From Myxococcales bacterium (GTDB lineage Bacteria > Myxococcota_A > Polyangia > Haliangiales > Haliangiaceae): a stretch of DNA of 64,000 nucleotides. Where the stretch lies: NCBI GenBank assembly GCA_016717005.1, contig JADJUF010000039.1:248001-312000 (forward strand), written 5' to 3'. The notes beneath the pieces were generated by a model, which saw only the letters and a list, made by a program, of their open reading frames with translations, did no database searches and was not told the DNA's origin. This document shows positions 54,055 to 63,310 of the stretch, piece by piece. Position 1 is the stretch's first letter; each line of letters starts with the position of its first letter. Both the position numbers and the translations under genes were made by a program.

Positions 54055-55038
54055 CTACGGCGTCAAGGTCGTCGCGATCGTGAGCGTGGTGGCGGCCTTC
54101 ACCACCACGTCCCGGCGCGCGGTCACCGGCGGCGACCAGGTCGGTCCGTCGACGCCGACCGCGGTCGCCAGCGGCGGCGACCACGTCAAGAGCACGTAGG
54201 GCCCAGCCGGCACCGCGTCGAGCAGGAACCGGCCGCGCTCGTCGGTGAGGACGTGGTACGGGTGGGCCGCGCCCATCAGCCACGCCGGCGCCTGCCCGGG
54301 GGCGGCCAGGCGCAGCGGCCCGGGCCGGTCGACGGCGAGCTCGACGCGCCCGCCGGGGTCGAGCGGCACCACCTCGTCGCTGACCGCCGACGCCGTCAGG
54401 TCGACCGCCGCGCGCAGCCGGCTCTCGATCGTCACCACCGCCGGGACCGGGCCGACCAGCTGGATCGTGGGCGCCAGGCCGCAGCCGGTCGCGGTCACGA
54501 CCGCCGGGGTCTGCGCGAACCCCAGGCGCCCGCGCTCGATGCGCTCGAGGTAGACGACCGCGCCGACCACGGGCGCGCCGCTGACCGCCACCCGCGCCAG
54601 CGCGCACCCCGGCGGCCAGGCGACGCCCGCGCTGGCGCCCCAGCGGACCTCGCCCTCGATCACGCCCAGGTCCCCGACCCCGCCCGCCTGGTAGCTCGGC
54701 GGGCGCGGCGCGCTCCAGCTGCCCAGCGCCCCGGCCAGGCCGCCGCCGTAGCCGAACCCGCCGTAGCCGAACCCGCCGTAGCCGAACCCGCCGTAGCCGT
54801 AGCCGGCGAAGGCCAGCGGATCGTAGTCGGCGCCGCGCTCGAACCGATCGCGCGCGACGAACTCGTCGCCCCCGCCGGCCTCGTCGTCGGCGCCGCTCAG
54901 CTCGAGCCGCCCCGACAGGCGCGCCAGGATCCCGACGCCGTCGTCCTCGGGCGTCCCGGCCGGCGCCAGCGGCGGGCTCGCGGACGGCCGACACGCCGCG
55001 ACCGCGACCGCGATCGCCACGATGGAGGGCCCGCGCAC
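54055..55038 (-). CDS. Hypothetical lipoprotein with GYGGF repeat
   Basis: A 327-aa protein from GTG 55038: signal VRGPSIVAIAVAVAAC with lipobox, then linker. Residues 70-95 contain AGYGYGGFGYGGFGYGGFGY, a Gly/Tyr/Phe tandem repeat (three GYGGF units at 54750-54800). The rest is beta-rich (VIEGEVRWGASAGVAWPPGC, VVYLERIERGRLGF, VVTIESRLRAAVDLTAS, a HPYHVLTDERGRFLLDAVPA segment resembling a carboxypeptidase-regulatory domain). Tyr-Gly repeats occur in some secreted adhesive proteins; function unknown. It lies 59 bp after the gene at 55098-56735 on the same strand and could share its transcript. Confidence 0.7.
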   Translation of the reverse strand: MRGPSIVAIAVAVAACRPSASPPLAPAGTPEDDGVGILARLSGRLELSGADDEAGGGDEFVARDRFERGADYDPLAFAGYGYGGFGYGGFGYGGFGYGGGLAGALGSWSAPRPPSYQAGGVGDLGVIEGEVRWGASAGVAWPPGCALARVAVSGAPVVGAVVYLERIERGRLGFAQTPAVVTATGCGLAPTIQLVGPVPAVVTIESRLRAAVDLTASAVSDEVVPLDPGGRVELAVDRPGPLRLAAPGQAPAWLMGAAHPYHVLTDERGRFLLDAVPAGPYVLLTWSPPLATAVGVDGPTWSPPVTARRDVVVKAATTLTIATTLTP

Positions 55039-55097
55039 GCAGCCAGTGTGCAACGGCCCCGGCGTCGATTCAACCCGGCCTACGGCGCGCCGCCGGC

Positions 55098-56735
55098 TCA
55101 CGGCGGCGGGCGGCGGGTCGTGAAGTAGGTGTCGACCATGGTCGCGACCAGCGTCAGGAACGCGCGCGCGTCGCTGACGCTGATCGAGGTCGCGAACGCC
55201 AGGCGCCGGCCGGTGCGCTGGATCGACAGGCCCTTGATCGCGTTGAGCGCGCCGGCCTGGCCCAGGGCCAGCGCGGTCCAGCGATCGCCCAGGATCTCGA
55301 CGCGCAGGCGCTCGATCAGATCGGCCGCGGTCGCGGCGGCGCCGTCGTCCGCGAACCGGACGTTGCCGCGGACCAGGAAGCCGCGGGCGTCGAGCTCGAG
55401 CGTGACGGTGACGCGATCGGGGCCGGGCAGATCGCCGCCAGCGCCGTACGGGATCGGCAAGGTCGCCGGGAAGATGCCCGACGCGGTCACCATCAGCGCC
55501 GGGCCGGTGGGCTCGCCGGCCTCGGCCTCGATCGCCGGCACCCGCGCCAGCCAGCGCGGCACCGCGGCCGCCGGCGCCTCGACGTCGAGCGCGCCGGCCC
55601 GGGCCGCCAGCAGGCCGCCGAGATCGCCGGGCTGCGCCAGCGCGGTCCAGCCCAGCTTCCACTGCAGGAACACGCGGCGATCGCCAGGGAACACCCGCGG
55701 CGCGCGCGCGCGCCGCCCCAGCGCGCCGCCGACCACCGGGGCCCAGGCCACCGGGCCGTCGTCGGCGTCGAGCAGGTCGCGCAGCGCCGCTGGGGTCGCC
55801 CGCGCCCGCACGATCAGCGTCGTCGCGACGGCGTCGCTGGGCTCGGGCGTCGAGATCGCCAGGGTGTCGAACACGTCGGTCAGCGCGACGCCGGTGCCGC
55901 CGACCAGCGACCGGTAATCCGGCATCGGCGCGAAGACGCTGTCGACCCGCGGCGCCCACTCGGTGTCGCGCAGGCGATCGAGCCGCACCAGCACGCTGAC
56001 GACGTGGCCGGCGGGGAAGAACGTGCGCAGGTCCGCGGCGGTGCCGGCCGACGGCCGCGCGGCGACGTCGCCCGCGCCGTCGGCCCCGGCGGTCACCGTG
56101 CCGCCGTCGAGCCCGGCCGCGGCCACCTGCCCGCCATCGGCGCCCGCGCCGCCGTCCGCGGGGTCGCTGGCCACCGCGGCGCCGCCGTCGGCCCCGCCGT
56201 CCCCGGCGAGCGCGACCTGTCCACCGTCGACCCCGCGGTCGCCGCCGAGCGCGACCAGCCCGCCGTCGACCCCGCCGTCGCCGTCGTCCGAGGCCAGGTC
56301 AGCGACCATCGGCACGGCGTCGACGTCCGCGTCGAGCCCGGCGTCCAGCCCAGCGTCGGCGCGCCGCCGCCGGCGGGCGTCGATCGGCTCGGCCGCGTCG
56401 GCCAGCTCGGCGTCGACCCCGGCGTCGGCCAGCCCGATGCCCGGCGGCGGCGGCGGCTCGGGCACCAGCGCGCCGGGATCCACGGTCGGCGTCGGCGGCG
56501 CCACCGCGGCCAGATCCTCCTGCTCCGGCGCCAGCGCCTCGGCCTTGGGCGGCGTCGGCGCGATGTCGATCGCGAAGCTGGGCGGCGTCCGCACCCGCGG
56601 CGGCCGCGCCCCGCACCGCAGCCCCCACAGGCTCAACAGGTGCAGCGCGATCGAGGCGACCAGGGCCACGCGCGTCACCCGGGGTCGGTCTGTGGGCGTC
56701 TGCCGTTCCACGAAGGCTCGCCTGGGCAGTAGCAT
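55098..56735 (-). CDS. Membrane-anchored Ala/Gly/Asp-rich protein
   Basis: A 545-aa protein. A basic N-terminus (MLLPRRAFVERQTPTDRPRV) leads to a membrane segment TRVALVASIALHLLSLWGL, then a Pro-rich stretch (PPRVRTPPSFAIDIAPTPPK, EPPPPPGIGLAD), as in TonB-like linkers. Residues 105-235 are Asp/Ala/Gly repeats (DGGADGG, AGADGGQVA). The C-terminal 310 residues look folded: FFPAGHVVSVLVRLDRLRDT, VTVTLELDARGFLVRGNVRF, SIQRTGRRLAFATSISVSDA. The fold is not recognised. The C-terminal domain is probably periplasmic. Its start lies only six bases from that of a divergent gene. Confidence 0.68.
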   Translation of the reverse strand: MLLPRRAFVERQTPTDRPRVTRVALVASIALHLLSLWGLRCGARPPRVRTPPSFAIDIAPTPPKAEALAPEQEDLAAVAPPTPTVDPGALVPEPPPPPGIGLADAGVDAELADAAEPIDARRRRRADAGLDAGLDADVDAVPMVADLASDDGDGGVDGGLVALGGDRGVDGGQVALAGDGGADGGAAVASDPADGGAGADGGQVAAAGLDGGTVTAGADGAGDVAARPSAGTAADLRTFFPAGHVVSVLVRLDRLRDTEWAPRVDSVFAPMPDYRSLVGGTGVALTDVFDTLAISTPEPSDAVATTLIVRARATPAALRDLLDADDGPVAWAPVVGGALGRRARAPRVFPGDRRVFLQWKLGWTALAQPGDLGGLLAARAGALDVEAPAAAVPRWLARVPAIEAEAGEPTGPALMVTASGIFPATLPIPYGAGGDLPGPDRVTVTLELDARGFLVRGNVRFADDGAAATAADLIERLRVEILGDRWTALALGQAGALNAIKGLSIQRTGRRLAFATSISVSDARAFLTLVATMVDTYFTTRRPPP

Positions 56736-56741
56736 CAGCGC

Positions 56742-57269
56742 ATGGGCGAGTCCAGGCGCGACCCGAACGGCGCGGCGCACCCGCTCGCGCCCGACGCCAT
56801 CGCCTACGTCGCGGCCGCCCGCGCCACCGCCCACACCTTCTACGCCGGCGTGCGGGTGCCCCACCGCAGCTGCGGCATCGCGATCGCCGAGACCTTCGGC
56901 CTGGCGACCGCGCCGTACCAGGCGCTGCGCCGCGGCGGCATCACCGGCGCCGGGGCCTGCGGCGCGATCCGCGCCGGCGAGCACGTCCTCGGCGAGGTGC
57001 TGGGCGACCCCGATCCGACCGGCGCGGTGACCGACGCCCTGCGCGCGGCGATGACCTGGTACCAGGCCGCCGCCGCCACGATCGATCGCGGCGGCGCGCC
57101 CGACATCGTCTGCGCCAACCTGGTGCGCCCGCTCGGCGACTTCGCCGGCCCGCGCCGCCAGGCCTTCTGCACCAACCTGGCGGCCCAGGTCGCCGCCCTC
57201 ACCGCCGAGGCGCTGTGCCGCTTCGGCGCCGCCCGCCCGCCCGTCACCATCATCCCCGAGGAGGCCTGA
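56742..57269 (+). CDS. Hypothetical protein, possible C_GCAxxG_C_C-like redox protein
   Basis: A 175-aa protein: LAPDAIAYVAAARATAHTFY, AGVRVPHRSCGIAIAETFGL, ITGAGACGAIRAGEHVLGEV, AGAPDIVCANLVRPLGDF-type sequence, RRQAFCTNLAAQVAALTAEA and VTIIPEEA. Four Cys at spaced positions with a nearby SCGIAIAETFG resemble the C_GCAxxG_C_C redox-protein pattern, in which a helix bundle binds metals; the match is partial. The following gene starts at ATG 57269, one base over its TGA, so the two are coupled. ATG 56742 leaves only six bases to the divergent start; a later start is possible. Confidence 0.62.
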   Translation: MGESRRDPNGAAHPLAPDAIAYVAAARATAHTFYAGVRVPHRSCGIAIAETFGLATAPYQALRRGGITGAGACGAIRAGEHVLGEVLGDPDPTGAVTDALRAAMTWYQAAAATIDRGGAPDIVCANLVRPLGDFAGPRRQAFCTNLAAQVAALTAEALCRFGAARPPVTIIPEEA

Positions 57270-57664
57270 TGCCGCTCAAGAAGGAAGCCGTCACCGCGGT
57301 CGTCGCCGAGGCGTCGAAGAAGATGAGCGACCCCAACTACGCGGCCGTGATGGTCGGCGGGTTCGTCCAGACCCAGACCGCGCTGACGCAGTTCATCAGC
57401 GCCCACGAGGACGAGCTCGGCGGCGCCGACGCGATCGTCAACGTGGTCTTCCACGCCGCGCTGATCGGCGCCGCGTTCCACCGCGGCACCGGCCGGGCCC
57501 CGCGCATCGCCAGCTTCGACGACCTCGACCGCGCCAGCGGCGGCGATCCGCTGGCGCTGCTGGCCCAGGTCCAGCCGTTCGTCCACGGCTTCATCGACGA
57601 GAACGTCACCGACCCCGAGGCCAAGAAGGTGCTGGCGCTGATCGCGCTGGTGTTCGATCGCTAG
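57269..57664 (+). CDS. Hypothetical protein coupled to the previous gene
   Basis: A 131-aa protein: MPLKKEAVTAVVAEASKKMS, DPNYAAVMVGGFVQTQTALT, QFISAHEDELGGADAIVNVV, FHAALIGAAFHRGTGRAPRI, ending AKKVLALIALVFDR. All-helical, soluble. TGATG overlap with the previous stop; the two proteins probably interact. No family is recognised. Confidence 0.65.
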   Translation: MPLKKEAVTAVVAEASKKMSDPNYAAVMVGGFVQTQTALTQFISAHEDELGGADAIVNVVFHAALIGAAFHRGTGRAPRIASFDDLDRASGGDPLALLAQVQPFVHGFIDENVTDPEAKKVLALIALVFDR

Positions 57665-57716
57665 CGGCGGCGCGCCGGCCGGTGTCTTTGGCCAGAGGTC
57701 ATGTTAGGAACGGGCC

Positions 57717-58232
57717 ATGGCGAACCCGACCGCGACCTTCGAGACCTCCATGGGCACCTTCTCGGCCGAGATCTATCTCGACCAGATGCCCGTCACCGCC
57801 GGCAACTTCATCAAGCTGGTCAAGCACGGCTTCTACGACGGCCTGCACTTCCACCGCGTCATCGCGAACTTCATGGTGCAGTTCGGCTGCGAGTACTCCA
57901 AGGACCCGAACAGCCCCCGCGCGGGCACCGGCAACTCGCCGTTCGGCCGCATCACCGACGAGCACCCGGCCGCGCACAAGCTCTCGAACGCGCCGGGCAC
58001 GCTGTCGATGGCCAACACCGGCCAGCCCAACTCGGGCGGCGCGCAGTTCTTCATCAACACCGTCGACAACGCCCGCCTCGACTGGTTCTCGCCGGGCCCG
58101 TCCAAGCACCCGGTCTTCGGCAAGGTCACCGGCGGCCTCGACGTGGTCAAGCAGATCGAGACCGCGCCGACCAACCAGAGCGATCGCCCGCGCACGCCGA
58201 TCAAGATGATCAAGGTCACGATCAGTGAGTAG
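57717..58232 (+). CDS. Peptidyl-prolyl cis-trans isomerase (cyclophilin type)
   Basis: A 171-aa cytoplasmic cyclophilin. FETSMGTFSAEIYLDQMPVT at the N terminus, catalytic Arg in HFHRVIANFMVQFG, LSNAPGTLSMANTGQPNSGG, AQFFINTVDN, and HPVFGKVTGGLDVVKQIE. Lacking a signal peptide, it acts on proline bonds of cytosolic proteins. The next gene starts eight bases before its stop, a small overlap. Confidence 0.95.
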   Translation: MANPTATFETSMGTFSAEIYLDQMPVTAGNFIKLVKHGFYDGLHFHRVIANFMVQFGCEYSKDPNSPRAGTGNSPFGRITDEHPAAHKLSNAPGTLSMANTGQPNSGGAQFFINTVDNARLDWFSPGPSKHPVFGKVTGGLDVVKQIETAPTNQSDRPRTPIKMIKVTISE

Positions 58233-58545
58233 CCGCGTCGCCGCGCTCGCCGCGCTCGCGGTGATCGCGTGCGGCGCCAAGGGCGGGGGCGTCGACCCGA
58301 CCGCGGCCCGGTGCCAGCCGCACCGGACCCGGGAGCTGGCGTGCGCCGACGCCGAGACCGGCAAGGCCCTGATGCTCGTCGGCGACATGTGCCAGAAGGT
58401 GCTCAACGGCAAGAACCCGGGCATGTTCGGCGCCCGCGCCGTGCAGCGGATGGAGGCCGAGCTCGCGTGCGCCACCGCGCACGCCGACTGCGCCAGCTAC
58501 GTCGCGTGCAAGGACGCGCTCGACGAGCGCGCCGCGGACGACTAG
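58225..58545 (+). CDS. Small lipoprotein with disulfide pattern
   Basis: A 106-aa protein from GTG 58225: VSSRVAALAALAVIAC (lipobox IAC at 16), then AKGGGVDPTAARCQPHRTRE, LACADAETGKALMLVGDMCQ, KVLNGKNPGMFGARAVQRME, ELACATAHADCASYVACKDA. Seven cysteines after the lipid Cys suggest disulfides. It overlaps the cyclophilin gene by eight bases. Similar small Cys-rich helical lipoproteins are frequent in myxobacteria. Confidence 0.65.
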   Translation: MSSRVAALAALAVIACGAKGGGVDPTAARCQPHRTRELACADAETGKALMLVGDMCQKVLNGKNPGMFGARAVQRMEAELACATAHADCASYVACKDALDERAADD

Positions 58546-58653
58546 CGCCGCGCGCCGGGTCCCGTCGGCGCGGCCGGCCGCGGTCCGCACCGAGCCCGAC
58601 ATCGGGCCTGGGCGCTTCACGCGCGCCGCGGCCGTGGCGTACGCTGATGGACG

Positions 58654-60306
58654 ATGAGCCGGGTGAGCGCCGCCGTGATCGAGGAGCTCCGCGCCGTCGT
58701 CGGCGGCGCCCACGTCCGCACCGAGCCCGCCGAGCTCGCGCCCCACAGCCGCGACACCGGCCCGTGGCGGACCGTCGGCGCCGCGCTGGTCGAGCCGGCC
58801 ACGACCCTCGAGGTCGCCGCCGTGCTCCGGGTCGCCAACCGCGAGCGGCTGCCGGTCTGGACCTTCAGCGGCGGCTGGAACTGGGGCTACGGCGCGGCGA
58901 TGGGCCTCGACGACGGCGCCCTCATCCTGCACCTGCGCCGGATGGACCGCGTGCTCGAGGTCAACCGCGAGCTGGCGTACGCGGTCGTCGAGCCGGGCGT
59001 GACCCAGCAGCAGCTGCGCGATCACCTCGACGTCCACGCGCCCGACCTGTGGTCGGACTGCACCGACTCGACGCCGCGCGGCAGCGTCCTCGGCAACGCG
59101 CTCGAGCACGGCGTCGGCTACGGGCCCGACTGTGATCACTTCGGCGCGCTGTGCGGGCTCGAGGTGGTCCTCGCCGACGGCACGGTCGTGCGCACCGGCG
59201 GCGGCCCGCCGGGGTCGACCACCTGGCACCTGCACCGCTGGGGCACCGGCCCCAGCCTCGACGGGCTGTTCGGCCAGTCGAACCTCGGCGTCGTGACCCG
59301 CGCCGGCGTCCACCTGACGCCGCGGCCCGAGGCGTTCCGGCTGGTGCTGCTCGAGCTCGACCGCGACGACGACCTCGGCGACGTGATCGACGTGGTGCGC
59401 GACCTGACGCTGCGCGGGATCCTCCGCGCCAACTTCCACACCGTCAACGACGTGCTGTTCGCGGCGGTGCTCGGCCCGTACCCGCGCGACCTGCTCGCGC
59501 CCGGCGCGACCCGGCTGACCGACGACGGGCTGCGCGCGCTGCGGGCGCGGCTGCAGATCACCCCGGCCAGCCTGACGCTCGGGCTCTCCGGCACCCGGGG
59601 CCAGGTCGCCGAGCAGCGCGCGCTGCTGCAGCAGCGCCTGGCGCGGTTCGGCAAGATCTCGGTGGTCGGCCCGACGCTGGCGGCGCGGCTGCCGGGCCTG
59701 GCCACGCTGCTCGAGCGCGCCGGCGCCACGCTGGGCGAGCGCGCCGGCGCGCGCCTGGCCGGCCTCACCGGCCTGACGCCGGCCAAGCTGCGGACCACGG
59801 CCAACGTCTACCGGTTGCTGCAGGGCATCCCGGGCGAGCGCGTGCTCGGCTTCGCCTACTTCAAGGCCCGCGGCGCGCGCCCGGAGCGCGACGTCGACCC
59901 CGCCCGCGACGGCGCCGGCATGATCTGGGCGCCGGTCATCCTGCCGCTGACCGGCGCGCACGTCCGCGCGGTCGCGGCGCTGGCTCGGCCGGTGTTCCAT
60001 CGCCACGGCTTCGACTACGCCAACACGTTCATCTCGATCAGCGGCCGGGCGACGATGTCGCTGATGCCGATCTTCTTCGACCGCGACGACGCGGACGAGA
60101 CCGCCCGGGCCCAGGCGCTGCAGCAGGAGCTGTTCGCGCTGACCCAGGCCGCCGGGTACCCGCAGTACCGCACCGGCCACGGGCTCCACCGCGTGATGTT
60201 CGACGACGCGCCCGGCTACCGGGCCGCGGCGCGCGCGATCAAGCGGGCGCTCGATCCCAACGGCATCCTCGCGCCGGGCCGCTACGGCCTCGACACGGAG
60301 GGGTAA
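58654..60306 (+). CDS. FAD-linked oxidase of the vanillyl-alcohol oxidase / p-cresol methylhydroxylase family
   Basis: A 550-aa flavoprotein. PCMH-type FAD-binding domain (30-260): ALVEPATTLEVAAVLRVANR, PVWTFSGGWNWGYGAAM, VNRELAYAVVEPGVTQQQLR, TDSTPRGSVLGNALEHGVGY, EVVLADGTVVRTGGGP and SNLGVVTRAGVHLTPRP. The C-terminal cap domain (265-545) binds a hydrophobic or phenolic substrate and ends with RAIKRALDPNGILAPGRYGL, typical of VAO enzymes. It oxidises alcohols or phenols. The P450 gene follows after five bases, so the two likely act in one oxidative pathway. Confidence 0.9.
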   Translation: MSRVSAAVIEELRAVVGGAHVRTEPAELAPHSRDTGPWRTVGAALVEPATTLEVAAVLRVANRERLPVWTFSGGWNWGYGAAMGLDDGALILHLRRMDRVLEVNRELAYAVVEPGVTQQQLRDHLDVHAPDLWSDCTDSTPRGSVLGNALEHGVGYGPDCDHFGALCGLEVVLADGTVVRTGGGPPGSTTWHLHRWGTGPSLDGLFGQSNLGVVTRAGVHLTPRPEAFRLVLLELDRDDDLGDVIDVVRDLTLRGILRANFHTVNDVLFAAVLGPYPRDLLAPGATRLTDDGLRALRARLQITPASLTLGLSGTRGQVAEQRALLQQRLARFGKISVVGPTLAARLPGLATLLERAGATLGERAGARLAGLTGLTPAKLRTTANVYRLLQGIPGERVLGFAYFKARGARPERDVDPARDGAGMIWAPVILPLTGAHVRAVAALARPVFHRHGFDYANTFISISGRATMSLMPIFFDRDDADETARAQALQQELFALTQAAGYPQYRTGHGLHRVMFDDAPGYRAAARAIKRALDPNGILAPGRYGLDTEG

Positions 60307-60311
60307 CCGCG

Positions 60312-61670
60312 ATGGTCCGGCATCCACCCGCGCCGGCCGGGCTGCCCGGCCTCGGTCACCTGCTCGCGATGCGCAAGGACCCGCTCGGCCTGTGCGTCGC
60401 GATGATGCACCGCCATGGCGGGCTGGTGAGGCTCGACCTCGGCCGGCGCCCGGTCTACCTCGTGACCCACCCCGACCTGGTGCAAGAGGTCTTGCAGCAG
60501 CAGCACCGCAGCGTGACCAAGCAGACCTTCGGGATGGCCCAGCTGGCGCTCGTGGTGGGCAACGGCCTGCTGACCAGCGACGGGGAGTTCTGGCGCCGCC
60601 AGCGCCGGATCGCCCAGCCGGCGTTCCACGGCCAGCGGCTCGCGGGGTTCGCGGCGACGATGGTGCAGGTCGCCGAGGACACCGCCCAGCGCTGGGCCGG
60701 CACGGCGGCGGCCGGCGCCGAGCTCGACGTCAGCCGCGAGATGATGGCCGCGACCTTGAGCATCGTCAGCACGACGCTGCTCGGCACCGATCTGCGCACG
60801 TCGGCGACCGAGGTGGTCGACGCCCTCGACTTCCTGTTGCTCGAGGTCCGTCGGCGCATGATCAGCCCGTGGCTGCCGCCGCTGGCGGTGCCGACGCCGG
60901 CGAACCGGCGGTTCCGGCGGGCCCGGGCCACGCTCGACGCGCTCCTGGGCGAGCTGATCGCCGCGCGCCGCGCCGGCGCCGCCCGCGGCCAGGATCTGCT
61001 GCAGATGCTGGTCGACGCCGTCGACGATCAGACCGGCGAGCCGATGACCGCCGCGCAGCTGCGCGACGAGGTCGTGACGATCTTCATCGCCGGCCACGAG
61101 ACCACCGCGAGCGCGCTGGCGTGGACCTGCTACCTGCTGGCGCTGCACCCCGCCGCGCGCGACCGGGTCTGGGCCGAGCTCGACGCGGTCCTCGGGGGCC
61201 GCAGCCCGACCCTCGGCGATCTGCCAGCGCTGCCGTTCCTGGGCCAGGTCCTCGACGAGTCGATGCGCCTGTTCCCGCCGGCGTGGCTGATCGCGCGCCA
61301 GACCGCCGCCCCGATGGTGGTCGGCGGCTTCGACCTGCCCGCGGACCACACGATCCTGCTGAGCCCGTACGCGGTCCACCGCGCGCCGGCGTTCTGGCCC
61401 AACCCGCTGGCGTTCGATCCCGATCGCTTCGCGCCCGCGCGGGTCGCGCACCACCACCGCTTCCAGTACATCCCGTTCGGCGCGGCCACGCGCATGTGCA
61501 TCGGCAAGGGCTTCGCGCTGGCCGAGTCCAAGCTGATCCTCGCGACGATCTTGCAGCGCTACCGGCTCGACCTGGTCTGCGACCGCCCGGTGGTCCCGCA
61601 GCCGGCGGTGACGTTGCGGCCCCGCGACGGGATCTTCATGACGGTGCACGCGCGCGCCGCGGCGGGCTAG
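60312..61670 (+). CDS. Cytochrome P450
   Basis: A 452-aa soluble P450. I-helix IFIAGHETTASALAWTC, K-helix ExxR in DESMRLFPPAWLI, PERF-like region AFDPDRFAPARVAHH, and heme loop YIPFGAATRMCIGKGFALAE (Cys ligand; the usual second Gly is Ala). Residues 20-120 form the N-terminal beta domain (LVRLDLGRRPVYLVTHPDLV). It is a bacterial class I-type P450 needing a separate ferredoxin/reductase, not seen here. Co-transcribed with the VAO-like enzyme (five-base gap). The substrate is unknown; fatty acid, terpene or aromatic compounds are possible. Confidence 0.93.
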   Translation: MVRHPPAPAGLPGLGHLLAMRKDPLGLCVAMMHRHGGLVRLDLGRRPVYLVTHPDLVQEVLQQQHRSVTKQTFGMAQLALVVGNGLLTSDGEFWRRQRRIAQPAFHGQRLAGFAATMVQVAEDTAQRWAGTAAAGAELDVSREMMAATLSIVSTTLLGTDLRTSATEVVDALDFLLLEVRRRMISPWLPPLAVPTPANRRFRRARATLDALLGELIAARRAGAARGQDLLQMLVDAVDDQTGEPMTAAQLRDEVVTIFIAGHETTASALAWTCYLLALHPAARDRVWAELDAVLGGRSPTLGDLPALPFLGQVLDESMRLFPPAWLIARQTAAPMVVGGFDLPADHTILLSPYAVHRAPAFWPNPLAFDPDRFAPARVAHHHRFQYIPFGAATRMCIGKGFALAESKLILATILQRYRLDLVCDRPVVPQPAVTLRPRDGIFMTVHARAAAG

Positions 61671-61701
61671 CCGCGTCCGTCGCCCCACGCGCGCTGGCGC
61701 G

Positions 61702-63021
61702 CTACCGCCCGCGCGGCTCGACCCAGACGCCGCCCTTGGGCCGCAGCGTCATCAGCGGCTCCATCTCGATCGGCGCCGGCTGCGCCAGGCGGAACTGGAA
61801 GCGCTGGGCCCAGGTCGCGAGGATCAGCTGGGCCTCGACCAGCGCGAAGTGGTTGCCGATGCAGACCCGCGGGCCGGCGCCGAAGGGCAGGTAGCCGGGC
61901 CGGCGGGTCTTGCGGTCGCCGCCGAGGAAGCGGTCGAGCTGGAAGGTCAACGGATCGTCGAAGTACGCGGCGCGGCGCTGCATCGCGACGACCGAGATCG
62001 TGACGATCGAGCCGGCGGCGATCGCCACGCCCCCGATCTCGACGTCGCGGTCGGCCTGGCGCGCGATCGTGTGCGCCGGCGGGTACAGGCGCAGCGTCTC
62101 CTCGAGGATCGCCATCGCGACCGGCAGCCGCGGCAGGTCGTCGTAGGTCGGCGCCCGCCCGGCCAGCACGCCGTCGAGCTCGGCGTCGAGGCGCGCCCGC
62201 GCCGCCGGCTGGGTCGCGAGCACGTACCAGACCCACGCCAGCAGGTTCGCGGTGGTCTCGTGGCCGGCCAGCATCAGCGTCATGATCTCGTCGCGCAGGT
62301 GCTGGTCGCTCAGGCCGGTGCCGTCGTCGTCCTTGGCCTGCAGCAAGATCGACAGCACGTCGCCGCGGTCGCCGCCGGCCGCACGCCGGTCGGCGATCAC
62401 GCGCAGGACGACGTCGTCGAGGCGCGCCACGGCGGCCAGGCCGCGGCGCCGACCCGGGGTCGGCCAGCCGATCGGGATCGCCGACAGCACCGCCTTGAGG
62501 ATGTACTCCATGGCGTCGGTCAGCGCGTCGCCGACCGCGCGCGCGTCGCCGGCCAGGTCGGCGTCGAACAGCGTGCGCCCGACGATGTCGAGCGTCGTCG
62601 TCATCATGCGCTCGGCGATGTCGAGCATCGCGCCCGGGCGCACCTCGGCCGCGTGCGCGGCGGCGCGCTCGGCCATGACCGCGGCGTAGCCGGCCATGCG
62701 CCGGGGCGTGAACGCCGGCGCCAGCAGCTTGCGCGAGCGCCGGTGGAAGTCCTTCTCCGCGGTCAAGAGGCCGTCGCCGAGCAGCGGCTTGGCCACGACC
62801 GCCAGGCCCGGGCCCTTGATGAACGCGTCCTCGTGCTCGACCAGCACCTCGTGGGCGAGGTCGGCGTCGGTGATGATGTAGACGGTGCGGTTGGCGACGC
62901 GGGTCCGGGTGATCCCGGCGTCGGCCATCCGCATCTGGAACCCGAGCCGATCGCGACGGAACTCGAAGAGCTTGCCGACCAGGGGCAGGCCCGGCTCGAC
63001 GCGCAGGGTGACGGCGGTCAT
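61702..63021 (-). CDS. Cytochrome P450
   Basis: A 439-aa P450: I-helix MLAGHETTANLLAWVWY, EETLRLYPPAHTIARQADRD (ExxR), TFQLDRFLGGDRKTRRPGYL and heme loop LPFGAGPRVCIGNHFALVEA with its Cys ligand. The N-terminal ~20 residues lack a membrane anchor. It is related to the neighbouring P450 (about one third identity by eye) but convergent with it, only 31 bp between stops. This pairing suggests duplication and divergence with separate regulation. Redox partners are not nearby. ATG 63021 is the only start near the domain. Confidence 0.93.
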   Translation of the reverse strand: MTAVTLRVEPGLPLVGKLFEFRRDRLGFQMRMADAGITRTRVANRTVYIITDADLAHEVLVEHEDAFIKGPGLAVVAKPLLGDGLLTAEKDFHRRSRKLLAPAFTPRRMAGYAAVMAERAAAHAAEVRPGAMLDIAERMMTTTLDIVGRTLFDADLAGDARAVGDALTDAMEYILKAVLSAIPIGWPTPGRRRGLAAVARLDDVVLRVIADRRAAGGDRGDVLSILLQAKDDDGTGLSDQHLRDEIMTLMLAGHETTANLLAWVWYVLATQPAARARLDAELDGVLAGRAPTYDDLPRLPVAMAILEETLRLYPPAHTIARQADRDVEIGGVAIAAGSIVTISVVAMQRRAAYFDDPLTFQLDRFLGGDRKTRRPGYLPFGAGPRVCIGNHFALVEAQLILATWAQRFQFRLAQPAPIEMEPLMTLRPKGGVWVEPRGR

Positions 63022-63310
63022 GGGCCGGACTATGGCGCGGCCGCCGCGCGCGCGCGACGCGATACGAGCGGCCACCGCGAAGTCAGCTTCAGGACCTGTG
63101 ACTCGATTCGCGAGCACCGGTCCGCGCGCCGGGCGTCTCGCGTCGTGGGTGCGGGCCTCGTCGAGCCTCGCCCCCGAGCTGCTGGCTCGGCCTGGATGGG
63201 ACCTCGGACGTCGGAGCGCCCCTGCACCTGCTTGGGTTCGGCGCACAACCCGCTGGAACTCAGCTCAGGCATTGCGGCCGGGCGGCGGTTCCGGCGAAAC
63301 TGCCGCCCCC

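Noticed and set aside
53645..54994. Minus-strand frame of about 450 codons spanning the GGATCG array
   Set aside because: Low-complexity PDPDR-type sequence in the array and a shifted frame of the GYGGF lipoprotein; no homology pattern.
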